From contig CAZMSZ010000193.1 of assembly GCA_964569055.1 (NCBI GenBank), forward strand, positions 1 through 13,561: a stretch of DNA of 13,561 bases. Reading direction: 5' to 3'. Under the pieces are notes generated by a model. That model made no database searches. It worked only from the letters and a program-made list of their open reading frames with translations, and was not told where the DNA came from. The position numbers were made by a program, and so were the translations under genes. This DNA is from JAWLGW01 sp964569055 (lineage in GTDB: Bacteria > Planctomycetota > J058). This document shows positions 6,949 through 13,561 of this stretch, piece after piece; position 1 is the first letter of the stretch; each line of letters starts with the position of its first letter.

Positions 6949-9900
6949 GTGGACCCAGGCCCCGCGCACAACCTCGGCCGCGGCGGCCCCAGCTCGGGGC
7001 CGGCCAGCCTGGTCGGTCAGCGGGTCGGGGCGTATCGGATCCAGGCGCTGCTCGCGCAGGGCGGCATGGGCGCCGTGTACGAGGCGTTCCACGACAAGCT
7101 GCAGCGGCAGGTCGCGCTCAAGACGCTGCTCGCCGGCGCGGCGGCCACCAAGGAGGAGGTCCAGCGGTTCGTGGCCGAGGCCCGCGCGGTGGCGCGCCTC
7201 AGCCACCCCAACGTGGTCTCGGTCTACGACGTGGGCGAGGCGGGCGGGGTGCTGTTCCTCGCCATGGAGCTGGTACGCGGGCAGACGCTGCACGAGCGGC
7301 TCCGCGCGGGCGGCATGCTCGACCCGGGCGACGCCCTGCGCGTGGTGCGCGCCGCGGCCGAGGGGCTGCACCACGCGCACGAGCAGGGGATCCTGCACCG
7401 CGACCTCAAGCCGGCGAACATCCTCCTGCAGGCGAGCGACGGGCGCCCGCGCCTGACCGACTTCGGGGTGGCCAAGGCGGCCGGCAACGCGCGCATGACC
7501 GCCACCGGGATCGCGCTCGGCACGCCCAACTACATGTCGCCCGAGCAGGCCATGGGCCTCAACGGCCAGCTCGACGTGCGCACCGACGTGTACGGCCTGG
7601 GCGCGATCCTGTACGAGTGCCTGACCGGGCTGCCGCCCTTCGCCGAGGCCTCCGAGCTCCAGACCATGCAGGCCGTGGTCAACGAGCCGCTCGTCCCGCC
7701 GCGCGCGCGCCGACCCGAGCTCGACGCCGACGTGGACGCGATCTGCGCGGTGTGCCTGGCCAAGCGGCGCGAGGACCGCTACCCGTCAGTGCCCGCCCTG
7801 ATCGCCGACATCGACCGCTGGCTCGCGGGCGAGCCGATCGAGGCGCGCCCGCGGGCGGCGACGAGCGTCCTCGCGCGCGGGGTGCGGCGCAACGTGGTCC
7901 TGCTCGGGACGAGCGCGCTGTTGGCCCTCGCGCTCGGGGCGGCGCTCCTCGCGGCCCTCCTCCCCACCCTGCGGCGGCGCGAGCTCGCGGCCCTCGAGCG
8001 CGGGGCGGCGGCCCTCCGCGACGAGCGGCTCGCGGCGGCGCGCGCGCTCCTCGCGGACGCCGCCCCGCCGCGCGCGCGGCTGGAGGGGCTGGCCGACGCG
8101 CTCGCGTTCCCCACGCTCGAGGCGGAGGCGCGGCGGGCGCTCGCGCCGGCGGGGGCCGAGGCCGAGGCGGCCGTGCGGCGCGGGCTGGGCGAGCGCGCGG
8201 CGCACGAGCGCGAGGCGGCGCCGCTCCTGGCCGACGCGGCGCTGCGCCTGGCCGACGTCGGCGACGAGGCGCCGAGCCCGGCCGCGCTGCCGCACCTGGC
8301 GCGGGCTGCCCTGCTGGCCCCCGAGGCCGAGCCCGGCCGCGCGGCTCGGCTGGCGCTGGCGCGCGCGCTCGCGGCCCGGCGGGGCGCCTTCGCGCGCCGC
8401 CTGGCGCGCGAGGAGCTCGAGGCCCTCGCCGCCGGGAGCGACTCGACCGCCGTGGCGGCGCTCGGCGCGCTGGCGCTGCTGCGCGCCGAGGACGGCCGCT
8501 GGGGCGTGGCGGCCGAGCTGGCGGGGCGCGCGCTGGCCGCGGGACACGCCGACCGCGAGCGCCTGGCGCTGATCGGCGCGATCGGGCCGACCTGGGCGCC
8601 CGCCCGCGACGTCCCGCCGGGGCCGCTCACGCGGGCGCGCGCCGCGGACGGTCCGCTGCTGGTGCGGGCCGAGGGGCGCGAGCTGATCGCCGCGCGACCG
8701 GGCGCGACGGGCGCGCTGGAGGAGGTCGGCCGCTGGCGCGCGCCGGGCGCCGTGCGGCAGCTCGTCGCGACCGACCGCGACGGCGACGGCGTGGACGAGC
8801 TGGTGTTCGCGCACGCGATCCTGGGCGGAGGCGCGCAGCTGGCGTGGCTCGGGCTGTCCGACCCCGAGGGTCACGCGCAGCGCCTCGCGCCGGCCACCAA
8901 GGCTCGGGTGGTCGACCTCGCCTGCGGAGACGTGGACGGCGACGGCCGCGGCGACGTGCTGATGCTGCTGTGGGAGCAAGGGCACGCCTCGTTCGTGGTC
9001 ATGGGCGGCCCGCCCGGGGAGCCGCTCCGGCTGGTGGTGCTCTCCAGGAAGGCGAGCGGCTCGGGGCCGCCCGTCTACGCCACGGGGTGCCTGGTCGACC
9101 TCGACGGGGACGGGCGGGACGAGGTGATCCTCGGCCCGAGCAAGCACCACCCGCGGGGGGCGCTCGAGGTGCGCGCGATCGACCTCGGCGGCGGCGGCGA
9201 GGGCGGCAAGCGGGGCGAGCTCGCCCTCGGCCCGGTGACGTCGCTCGCCCCGGTCCCCGGCGACGGCCAGGAGCCCGCGCGCGTGCTCGCGGTGGTCGAC
9301 CGCGCCGGTGAAGGAGCGCGCGGCGCGGAGACGCCCGCCGCCGGCCTGTTCGTGGTGGGAGCGGACCCGAGCGGCGCGCCGCAGGTGGTCGCGTCGTGGC
9401 CGCTCGAGGCGGCGGCCGAGGGCCCGCCGCGCGACGTCCTCGGCTGGACCCTCGACGTGGGCGGCGAGCGCTGGCTCGCGCGCGCCGCGAGCTGGCCCCC
9501 CGGCGGCGACTGGCGCCTCGAGTTGGCCCCGCTCGCGGCGCTGGGCGACGGCCGCCCGCGCCTGTCGCTGCTGGGCGTGGCGCCGCCCGGGCCGACCCGC
9601 GCGCGCACCTGGGACCTCGACGGCGACGGGGAGCCCGAGCTCGTGCTCGGGCGGCGGGTGCTCGGCTGGGGCGCCGACGGGCGGCCGGCCCGGCGCTCGC
9701 CTGCGCCGCCTCCCGCGCAGGGTCGCGCGGCGCGGTTGCTGCGCACGGCGCGCGCCCTGGTCGCGCTCGACCAGCGCCAGCTCGCGGAGGAGGCCGCGAT
9801 CGCGCCCCTCGAGGCGGAGCTTCCCGAGAGCTGGGCCGCGCAGGTCGCGCGCCTCGCGGCGGTGGACGCCCTCCTGTCGGTCGGCGAGGAGCGCGAAGCC

Positions 9901-11802
9901 GCGGCCGAGCGCGCGTTCGCGCACGGGGAGGACGCCGCCGGCCGGGAGCGGCTGAGCGCGGCGCACGCCGCGCTCGTCGAGGCGGCCGAGCGCGCCGAGG
10001 CGCTGGCCGGCGACCCCGACCGCTGGCCCGAGCAGCGGGCCGAGGCGAGCGCCCGGGCGGCGCACGCCTGGGAGCGCGCCGAGGAGCCGGCGCGCGCCGC
10101 CGCGACCCTCGAGCGGACCCTCGCCCGCGGCGGCCTCCCCCCGCACCTCGCGCAGCGGCTGCGCGAGGAGCACGCGCGGCTGGCGCAGCTCGCCCAGCTC
10201 GCCACGCTCGAGCTCGACCTCGCGCGCGAGGACGTGGTGCGCGCGCTGGCCGTCGAGGGGCCCCTCCGCACGCAGCTCCTCCCCGGAGGGGTGCGGCTGC
10301 GGTGCGAGCCCGACGTGCTCGACGCGGCGCTGCTCCCGCTCGAGCTCGGGCCGCGAGCGGGCGGCCCGCTCGAGCTCGAGGCGCACCTGCAGGTCGCGGG
10401 CCCCGCCTGGGAGACCCGGGTGCGGGTGGGGCTGTTCGCCGCCGCCGGCGAAGCGGGCGAGCCCAGCGCGGTCACCGGGTTCGAGCTCGCGCTGTGGGAC
10501 GCCGAGGAGCGCCTGGTGATCCAGCCCGTGCTGGAGGGCGCCCCGCTGGGCCGCGCCTACGAGGTCTCCGGCTTCGCGCACACGCTCCGGCTCCGGCTGG
10601 CGCTCCGCCCGCGCGCCCACGGGGTCGAGGCCTCGTTCGAGGTGCGCGAGCGCGGCGGCGAGCTTCGCTTCGCCGCCCGTCACCTCGCGCAGGGGGCCTC
10701 GCTCCCGAGCGCGCCCGCGCGCCTCGTGGGCGTCGTCTCGCCGGTCTCGCCCGACACGACCCCGGCCTGCACCGAGCAGACCCGCTGGCCCATGAGGACG
10801 TCGGTCACGCTGGAGCGGCTGCGCGTGCTCGCGACGGCGCCGCGCCTCGGCGACGACCCGCCGCCGCTGCCCGCGGCCCACGGGTGCCTGGCCCGCGGCG
10901 AGCTCTCGGCCGCGATCGCCGCCTACGACGCGGTCCTCGCCGCCGCGCAGGACGCGCCGACCCGCGCGCGCGCCCTGCTCCTGCGCGCCCACGCGCGAGC
11001 GCGCAGCGGCGACCCCGAGGCGCACCTCGACCTGATCGAGGCGGCGCGCCTCGACCCGTACGCCGCCCTGCTCCACGTCGAGGACCACGCCGACCTCGCC
11101 GCGTCGGGCGAGCACCCCGAGGACCTCGCGCTCCTCGGCGCGGCCCTCCACGCGCTCGCCGCCGACGCCGACCCGCTGCTCGCGGTCCTCGGCCGTCAGC
11201 TCCTCGGCGACGTCGAGGCGTCGCTCGACCCGCCGCCGGCCGCGGGCGACCCCCGCCGCGAGCTCGCCGCCACCTACCTGGCCATGCGACGCGTGCGCGC
11301 GCGCGACCGCTGGAGCCCGCTCGACGCGTTCCGCCTCGCCCACCCCACAGGGCGCCTGCCGCGGGCCCACTTCCCCCAAGTCCTCCCCTGGTCCGAGGAG
11401 CCGCTCGACGAGGCCGCCTACACCAGCCTCCTCGCCGTCGGCGGCGACGTGTGGCAGCGCTACCGCGCCCTCCGCCGCGCCCAGCTCGCGCGCCCCGCCG
11501 AGGCGCTCCCGCGCTTGCAGCTCGCGCGCCTGTTCGCCAGCGCCGGAACCCTCGGCCTCGCCGAGACCGAGCTGCGCGAGGCCCTCGCCCGCGCCACCGA
11601 CAACGCCACCAAGCTCACCGCCCTGCACCAGCTCGCCCAGCTCTACGCCCGCTTCCACGACAAGGAGGCCCTGCTCGACACCCTCGAGACCGCCCTCGCC
11701 GCCGGCGCGAAGCTGAACGACCAGCTCTCCCCCGAGCTCGAGGCGCTCCTCGGAGACGACCCCCGCTGGCACGCCCTCCGCGCCCGCGCGCGCGGGGAGT
11801 AG
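6949..11802 (+). CDS. Transmembrane Ser/Thr protein kinase with FG-GAP/VCBS-like and TPR-like extracytoplasmic region
   Basis: A 1617-aa Hanks-type kinase. The catalytic domain (about 29-300) is intact: glycine loop LAQGGMGAVYEA (35-46), K58 in VALKTL, alpha-C E77, catalytic loop HRDLKPAN (150-157), DFG (171-173), MSPEQ (196-200) and D213 in TDVYGLG. It ends in DRWLAGEPIEARP. One strong membrane segment lies at about 315-338. The ~1280 residues beyond it should face the periplasm: Ala/Arg-rich helices, then DxDGDG calcium-loop motifs starting at 609, 661, 717 and 889, typical of FG-GAP/VCBS propeller repeats. A beta-rich stretch at roughly 1100-1290 and TPR-like helices to the C-terminus follow. 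The GTG start is chosen because it lies just before the kinase domain; an in-frame TTG at 6913 is possible. The ligand is unknown. It is divergent from the lipoprotein operon, a possible functional partner. Confidence 0.93.
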   Translation: MDPGPAHNLGRGGPSSGPASLVGQRVGAYRIQALLAQGGMGAVYEAFHDKLQRQVALKTLLAGAAATKEEVQRFVAEARAVARLSHPNVVSVYDVGEAGGVLFLAMELVRGQTLHERLRAGGMLDPGDALRVVRAAAEGLHHAHEQGILHRDLKPANILLQASDGRPRLTDFGVAKAAGNARMTATGIALGTPNYMSPEQAMGLNGQLDVRTDVYGLGAILYECLTGLPPFAEASELQTMQAVVNEPLVPPRARRPELDADVDAICAVCLAKRREDRYPSVPALIADIDRWLAGEPIEARPRAATSVLARGVRRNVVLLGTSALLALALGAALLAALLPTLRRRELAALERGAAALRDERLAAARALLADAAPPRARLEGLADALAFPTLEAEARRALAPAGAEAEAAVRRGLGERAAHEREAAPLLADAALRLADVGDEAPSPAALPHLARAALLAPEAEPGRAARLALARALAARRGAFARRLAREELEALAAGSDSTAVAALGALALLRAEDGRWGVAAELAGRALAAGHADRERLALIGAIGPTWAPARDVPPGPLTRARAADGPLLVRAEGRELIAARPGATGALEEVGRWRAPGAVRQLVATDRDGDGVDELVFAHAILGGGAQLAWLGLSDPEGHAQRLAPATKARVVDLACGDVDGDGRGDVLMLLWEQGHASFVVMGGPPGEPLRLVVLSRKASGSGPPVYATGCLVDLDGDGRDEVILGPSKHHPRGALEVRAIDLGGGGEGGKRGELALGPVTSLAPVPGDGQEPARVLAVVDRAGEGARGAETPAAGLFVVGADPSGAPQVVASWPLEAAAEGPPRDVLGWTLDVGGERWLARAASWPPGGDWRLELAPLAALGDGRPRLSLLGVAPPGPTRARTWDLDGDGEPELVLGRRVLGWGADGRPARRSPAPPPAQGRAARLLRTARALVALDQRQLAEEAAIAPLEAELPESWAAQVARLAAVDALLSVGEEREAAAERAFAHGEDAAGRERLSAAHAALVEAAERAEALAGDPDRWPEQRAEASARAAHAWERAEEPARAAATLERTLARGGLPPHLAQRLREEHARLAQLAQLATLELDLAREDVVRALAVEGPLRTQLLPGGVRLRCEPDVLDAALLPLELGPRAGGPLELEAHLQVAGPAWETRVRVGLFAAAGEAGEPSAVTGFELALWDAEERLVIQPVLEGAPLGRAYEVSGFAHTLRLRLALRPRAHGVEASFEVRERGGELRFAARHLAQGASLPSAPARLVGVVSPVSPDTTPACTEQTRWPMRTSVTLERLRVLATAPRLGDDPPPLPAAHGCLARGELSAAIAAYDAVLAAAQDAPTRARALLLRAHARARSGDPEAHLDLIEAARLDPYAALLHVEDHADLAASGEHPEDLALLGAALHALAADADPLLAVLGRQLLGDVEASLDPPPAAGDPRRELAATYLAMRRVRARDRWSPLDAFRLAHPTGRLPRAHFPQVLPWSEEPLDEAAYTSLLAVGGDVWQRYRALRRAQLARPAEALPRLQLARLFASAGTLGLAETELREALARATDNATKLTALHQLAQLYARFHDKEALLDTLETALAAGAKLNDQLSPELEALLGDDPRWHALRARARGE

Positions 11803-11806
11803 AGGC

Positions 11807-11842
11807 GGAGTCCGACTCGGAGTCGGAGTCGGAGTCGGTCTC
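11807..11842. repeat. GGAGTC hexamer tandem repeat with one inverted unit
   Basis: Units GGAGTC at 11807-11812, 11819-11824, 11825-11830 and 11831-11836 surround an inverted unit (CGACTC, 11813-11818), and a degenerate unit GGTCTC follows at 11837-11842. The inverted unit can pair with any later copy (CCGACTC with GAGTCGG, 7 bp). The array begins four bases after the kinase stop and might act as an RNA hairpin or a replication-slippage site. It lacks a T tract, so it is not a standard terminator. Confidence 0.75.
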
Positions 11843-12023
11843 GAAATCGGAACGGGCGTGGCTACTTTCCGGTGACCCTCCAGCGGCCCTTCGGGTAGAG
11901 GCGCTCGTGCTCGCGACCGCTCCGTCCCCGGCAGAGGCCAGCTTCGACCGGGAGGCAATGCGAGTGCACCACCCGCCCTCCTGAGCACCTTCCGGGCGCC
12001 AGACGGGGGCTGCAGTGTTGGGG

Positions 12024-12081
12024 AAGGGAGCCTCACCGTCGTTGCGAGCTCTGCCTCGCGCCGCCCTCGGTGTGCTCCCTT
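12024..12081 (+). ncRNA. Long nested inverted repeat, candidate structured RNA leader or terminator
   Basis: Three complementary blocks nest: AAGGGAGC (12024-12031) with GCTCCCTT (12074-12081), CACCG (12034-12038) with CGGTG (12068-12072), and GCGAG (12044-12048) with CTCGC (12055-12059) around a 6-nt loop. Together they give 18 base pairs in a 58-nt interrupted stem. It ends 59 bp before the start of the 120-aa gene. It could be a leader regulator of the HEPN pair, an independent small RNA, or the kinase terminator (no T tract follows). The pairing is seen directly; transcription, orientation and role are inferred. Confidence 0.4.
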
Positions 12082-12115
12082 GCGGGATGCCGACACCGGG
12101 GTGATGCTGAACTCG

Positions 12116-12140
12116 TAGCCACGGGCCAGGGAGGTGGCTG
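12116..12140 (+). promoter_or_regulatory. Ribosome-binding-site hairpin of the 120-aa gene
   Basis: AGCCAC (12117-12122) can pair with GTGGCT (12134-12139), with an extra T-G wobble at 12116/12140. The 11-nt loop carries most of the Shine-Dalgarno AGGGAGG, and the ATG follows at once. This arrangement could tune or gate translation of the first gene of the pair. The Shine-Dalgarno sequence itself is strong and fixes the start at 12141. Confidence 0.45.
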
Positions 12141-12503
12141 ATGAGCAATACGGCAGTCCAGCACGAGTTGCCCCCGGCAGCCCTCGCGGCGTGGCTCCGC
12201 AGCCAGCCGGCGACCTGGTGGAGCGTGGACGGCGACCCACTCCTCATGGAGCGGTTGAATCTGCCCTGCCCGGCGGAGGATCTCGCCGGCGCGATTGAAG
12301 CCAGCGCCAAGCCTCTCGTCTTGCACGTGTTCGGCGGGGTAGACATGGCCGGCCCAGATCAAGACTTGCTGACGCGCGTCGCTGCCGCCGGCGAGGACAC
12401 CGCTGGCAACCGGTCCATGACTCTGGCCTGGTCCGGGTCGGACTCGAGCTGGCTCCTGATCGAGGACCAGGACGCCGCTGAACTCGCTGAAGGCGCGCAG
12501 TAG
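12141..12503 (+). CDS. Acidic 120-aa protein upstream of HEPN-like gene, unknown; possible antitoxin/partner
   Basis: I do not recognise this protein. It has 18 acidic against five basic residues (excluding His) and five Trp (W18, W26, W27, W97, W104). By eye it begins with short helices (PPAALAAWLRSQ), has a strand-like VLHVFGG segment at 60-66, a helix near 75-84 and a strand pair near 93-107 (MTLAWSGSDSSWLLI). No helix-turn-helix, nucleotidyltransferase GSxxxG motif or signal peptide is visible. The ATG is supported by AGGGAGG, the last G four to five bases upstream. It ends 10 bp before the HEPN-like gene in the same direction, so the two are probably one operon. Position first, small size and acidity fit an antitoxin or inhibitor of the downstream protein, but that is an inference from context only. 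Confidence 0.7.
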   Translation: MSNTAVQHELPPAALAAWLRSQPATWWSVDGDPLLMERLNLPCPAEDLAGAIEASAKPLVLHVFGGVDMAGPDQDLLTRVAAAGEDTAGNRSMTLAWSGSDSSWLLIEDQDAAELAEGAQ

Positions 12504-12513
12504 CGTCCAGCCC

Positions 12514-13383
12514 GTGCCCGTCCCTACGTTCTCACCCGGCCTCGTCCTCGGGATCCCTGCCGGCGCCGAGGCGCTCGACGCATCCTCCAGCTCGCCGATC
12601 CGCCACTACAAACACCTAGCGAACGGCGCCTGGAACCTCCTCGTCTACGTGCGACGGCACCTGAGCGACCCGGCCGTGGTCGCGCGAACCTACGAGGCCG
12701 CCCGTACACGACACCTCGACCAGCTCGCCGGCATGTGCCTTCTCGGGCTGATCGAGGCCTTCGAGCGCTACTTCAAGGAGGTCGCGGCAGTCTGCGTCGA
12801 CGCCCTCGGCCAGCGGGTCATGGACGACCGCTTGGACGTGCTGGAGGCGAAGCCGAGCGCGGTACCGCAGCACTTCGCCGCGCAGTCGTTCGGGAGCGCG
12901 CTGTGCGAGTCGCTCAACTGGTCCAGCAGCGCGCTCCTCAACGACCGGTTCCGCCGAATCCTCGCGGACGAGGACAACGCGGTCTGGGGAGAGTTCCTCT
13001 TCCCGAGCCCGAAGCAACAACCGCAGGCGCGGAGACGCTTCCACGCCCCGCTACAGCTTGTCTGGCAACTGCGTCACGTGCTCGTCCATAACGCGGGCGT
13101 GATCAGCCCGTCAGACGCCGTGAAGCTACGGGTGCTCGCGAACCAGCCGGTCGACGGGATGCGCCGCCTGAGGCCCACGAAGGACGAGGTCTTTCAGGTC
13201 AAGCTCCTGCTGGACGATGCGGTCGCCATCGTGAACACCGCGGTCCGGGATCGCTTGCAGGTCGTGCTCGCCGGGGTCTGCACGAAGACGCCTACGGTGA
13301 CCCCTATCCCGCATGAAGTTCAGCGCTGGGCGAACGCGTTCGACCTACCGTTCACGGTCTTGGGCGCTTCGGCGACCCCCTAG
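12514..13383 (+). CDS. HEPN-like domain protein, candidate RNase toxin
   Basis: A 289-aa protein with features of HEPN ribonucleases. The family's signature is R, then a polar N/D/H, three more residues and H. Here R187-H188-V-L-V-H192 fits exactly, followed by NAG as in many HEPN proteins. An earlier helix MCLLGLIEAFERYFKEV (74-90), with E81 in an EAFERYF context, resembles the first helix of the large HEPN families (RiboL-PSP-HEPN or MAE_28990-like); which one cannot be told. A basic segment QARRRF (171-176) precedes the motif helix. No membrane segment or signal peptide is visible. It starts at GTG 10 bp after the upstream stop with no clear Shine-Dalgarno sequence, so coupled or low-level translation is likely. 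HEPN proteins serve as toxins in toxin-antitoxin, abortive-infection and CRISPR systems; its role here is inferred. Confidence 0.75.
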   Translation: MPVPTFSPGLVLGIPAGAEALDASSSSPIRHYKHLANGAWNLLVYVRRHLSDPAVVARTYEAARTRHLDQLAGMCLLGLIEAFERYFKEVAAVCVDALGQRVMDDRLDVLEAKPSAVPQHFAAQSFGSALCESLNWSSSALLNDRFRRILADEDNAVWGEFLFPSPKQQPQARRRFHAPLQLVWQLRHVLVHNAGVISPSDAVKLRVLANQPVDGMRRLRPTKDEVFQVKLLLDDAVAIVNTAVRDRLQVVLAGVCTKTPTVTPIPHEVQRWANAFDLPFTVLGASATP

Positions 13384-13494
13384 ACTTGCCACCGAGCCGT
13401 GCGCTTGGTTGCCCTCGCCGAGTGCCCGGTCTGCGGGCAGCCTGCTCCCGGCACCCCGCGCTCTGCACCGCACCAGCCGAAGAATCCGATCGTG

Positions 13495-13500
13495 TACCCT
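13495..13500 (+). promoter_or_regulatory. -10-like TACCCT six bases before a GTG start
   Basis: TACCCT is followed by six bases and then GTG at 13507, the spacing expected of a leaderless message, and no Shine-Dalgarno sequence is seen. No convincing -35 lies 17 bp upstream. The element falls inside a longer open frame if the alternative upstream start of this gene is used. Confidence 0.25.
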
Positions 13501-13506
13501 GCCGGG

Positions 13507-13561
13507 GTGAGCGAGCCCGACCCGTCGATCGCGCCGCCGCGGGTGAACGTGGCCATGAGCC
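13507..13561 (+). CDS. Start of an unidentified gene, cut by window edge
   Basis: From GTG at 13507 the frame reads MSEPDPSIAPPRVNVAMS and runs off the window; every codon after the GTG ends in G or C, matching the strong coding bias of this genome. The same frame is open from just after the HEPN-like stop. An earlier GTG at 13399 would add 36 residues including CPVCGQPAPG, a zinc-ribbon-like pair, and TAGACT (13381-13386) could serve as a -10 for it. Codons in that upstream part are less biased. I prefer 13507 weakly. Too little is visible to propose a product. Confidence 0.4.
   Translation, partial: MSEPDPSIAPPRVNVAMS

Larger units (their letters stand above)
11803..12140. other. Intergenic stretch with repeat and hairpins, no convincing gene
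   Basis: This 338-bp stretch between the kinase stop and the next gene holds a GGAGTC hexamer repeat at its left end, a weak -10-like TACTTT at 11863-11868 without a good -35, a long nested inverted repeat at 12024-12081 and a ribosome-binding-site hairpin at 12116-12140. Short reading frames cross it on both strands but show no family motif and no good start. No tRNA-like cloverleaf was found by eye. Confidence 0.7.

Noticed and set aside
11850..11984. Ser/Glu-rich frame running from the kinase region through the hexamer repeat
   Set aside because: It is the repeat read in another frame; no start, no conserved content, ends at 11984.
11850..12020. Possible tRNA or other stable RNA between the kinase and the HEPN pair
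   Set aside because: No acceptor stem, anticodon arm or T-loop pattern could be assembled by eye.
7786..12240. An open frame of nearly 1500 codons on the minus strand opposite the kinase
   Set aside because: Same mirror effect; low-complexity Arg/Gly/Glu product, whereas the opposite frame encodes an intact kinase.
12033..12362. Minus-strand frames over the 120-aa gene and its leader
   Set aside because: No ribosome binding site or recognisable motif; the plus-strand gene has a strong Shine-Dalgarno sequence and operon context.

Overview
This is a very GC-rich bacterial chromosomal segment containing one assembly gap of exactly 100 N. That gap length is the usual placeholder for an unknown distance, so the source is probably a draft or metagenome-assembled genome. 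The sigma factor gives the best clue to lineage. Its region 1.2 (DPVRMYLTQMGEIPLL) and the stretch around ELAFDRTLKI resemble, from memory, the principal sigma factors of Planctomycetota. The giant membrane-anchored Ser/Thr kinase with 'DRWLAGEPIEARP' after its catalytic domain also fits that phylum. Myxococcota is the main alternative. I could not search a database, so the lineage is an inference.

Layout. Positions 1-4717 (minus strand) hold a housekeeping block in the transcriptional order small membrane protein, rsmA, dnaG, rpoD, with rpoD cut by the window edge. The membrane protein and rsmA overlap by 4 nt (GTGA). dnaG starts at TTG, with a plausible sigma-70-type promoter in the gap behind rsmA. 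Positions 4767-6834 (minus strand) hold two predicted lipoproteins of unknown function, the downstream one broken by the N gap. A 114-bp divergent intergenic region (6835-6948) carries two back-to-back candidate promoters and a 10-bp palindrome. It separates the lipoprotein pair from a 1617-residue transmembrane Ser/Thr kinase (6949-11802, plus strand), whose large outer part has four DxDGDG calcium-loop (FG-GAP/VCBS-like) motifs and TPR-like helices.

From 11803 onward the DNA changes character. A GGAGTC hexamer repeat lies directly after the kinase stop, followed by about 300 bp without a convincing gene. Within that stretch is a long nested inverted repeat (12024-12081) and a second hairpin that presents the ribosome binding site of the next gene. 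Two closely spaced plus-strand genes follow: a 120-aa acidic protein I do not recognise, and a 289-aa protein with the HEPN-type R-x4-H motif (RHVLVH). Their base composition is less extreme than that of the kinase. The pair looks like an accessory toxin-antitoxin or abortive-infection type module with a structured leader, and it is the most interesting part of the window. A reading frame running off the right edge begins just after it.

How the genes relate. rsmA, dnaG and rpoD are core functions (ribosome maturation, replication priming, transcription initiation). The two lipoproteins and the divergent kinase may form an envelope-sensing neighbourhood. The HEPN pair is probably independent of both. 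I saw no tRNA, rRNA, CRISPR array, transposase or integrase.
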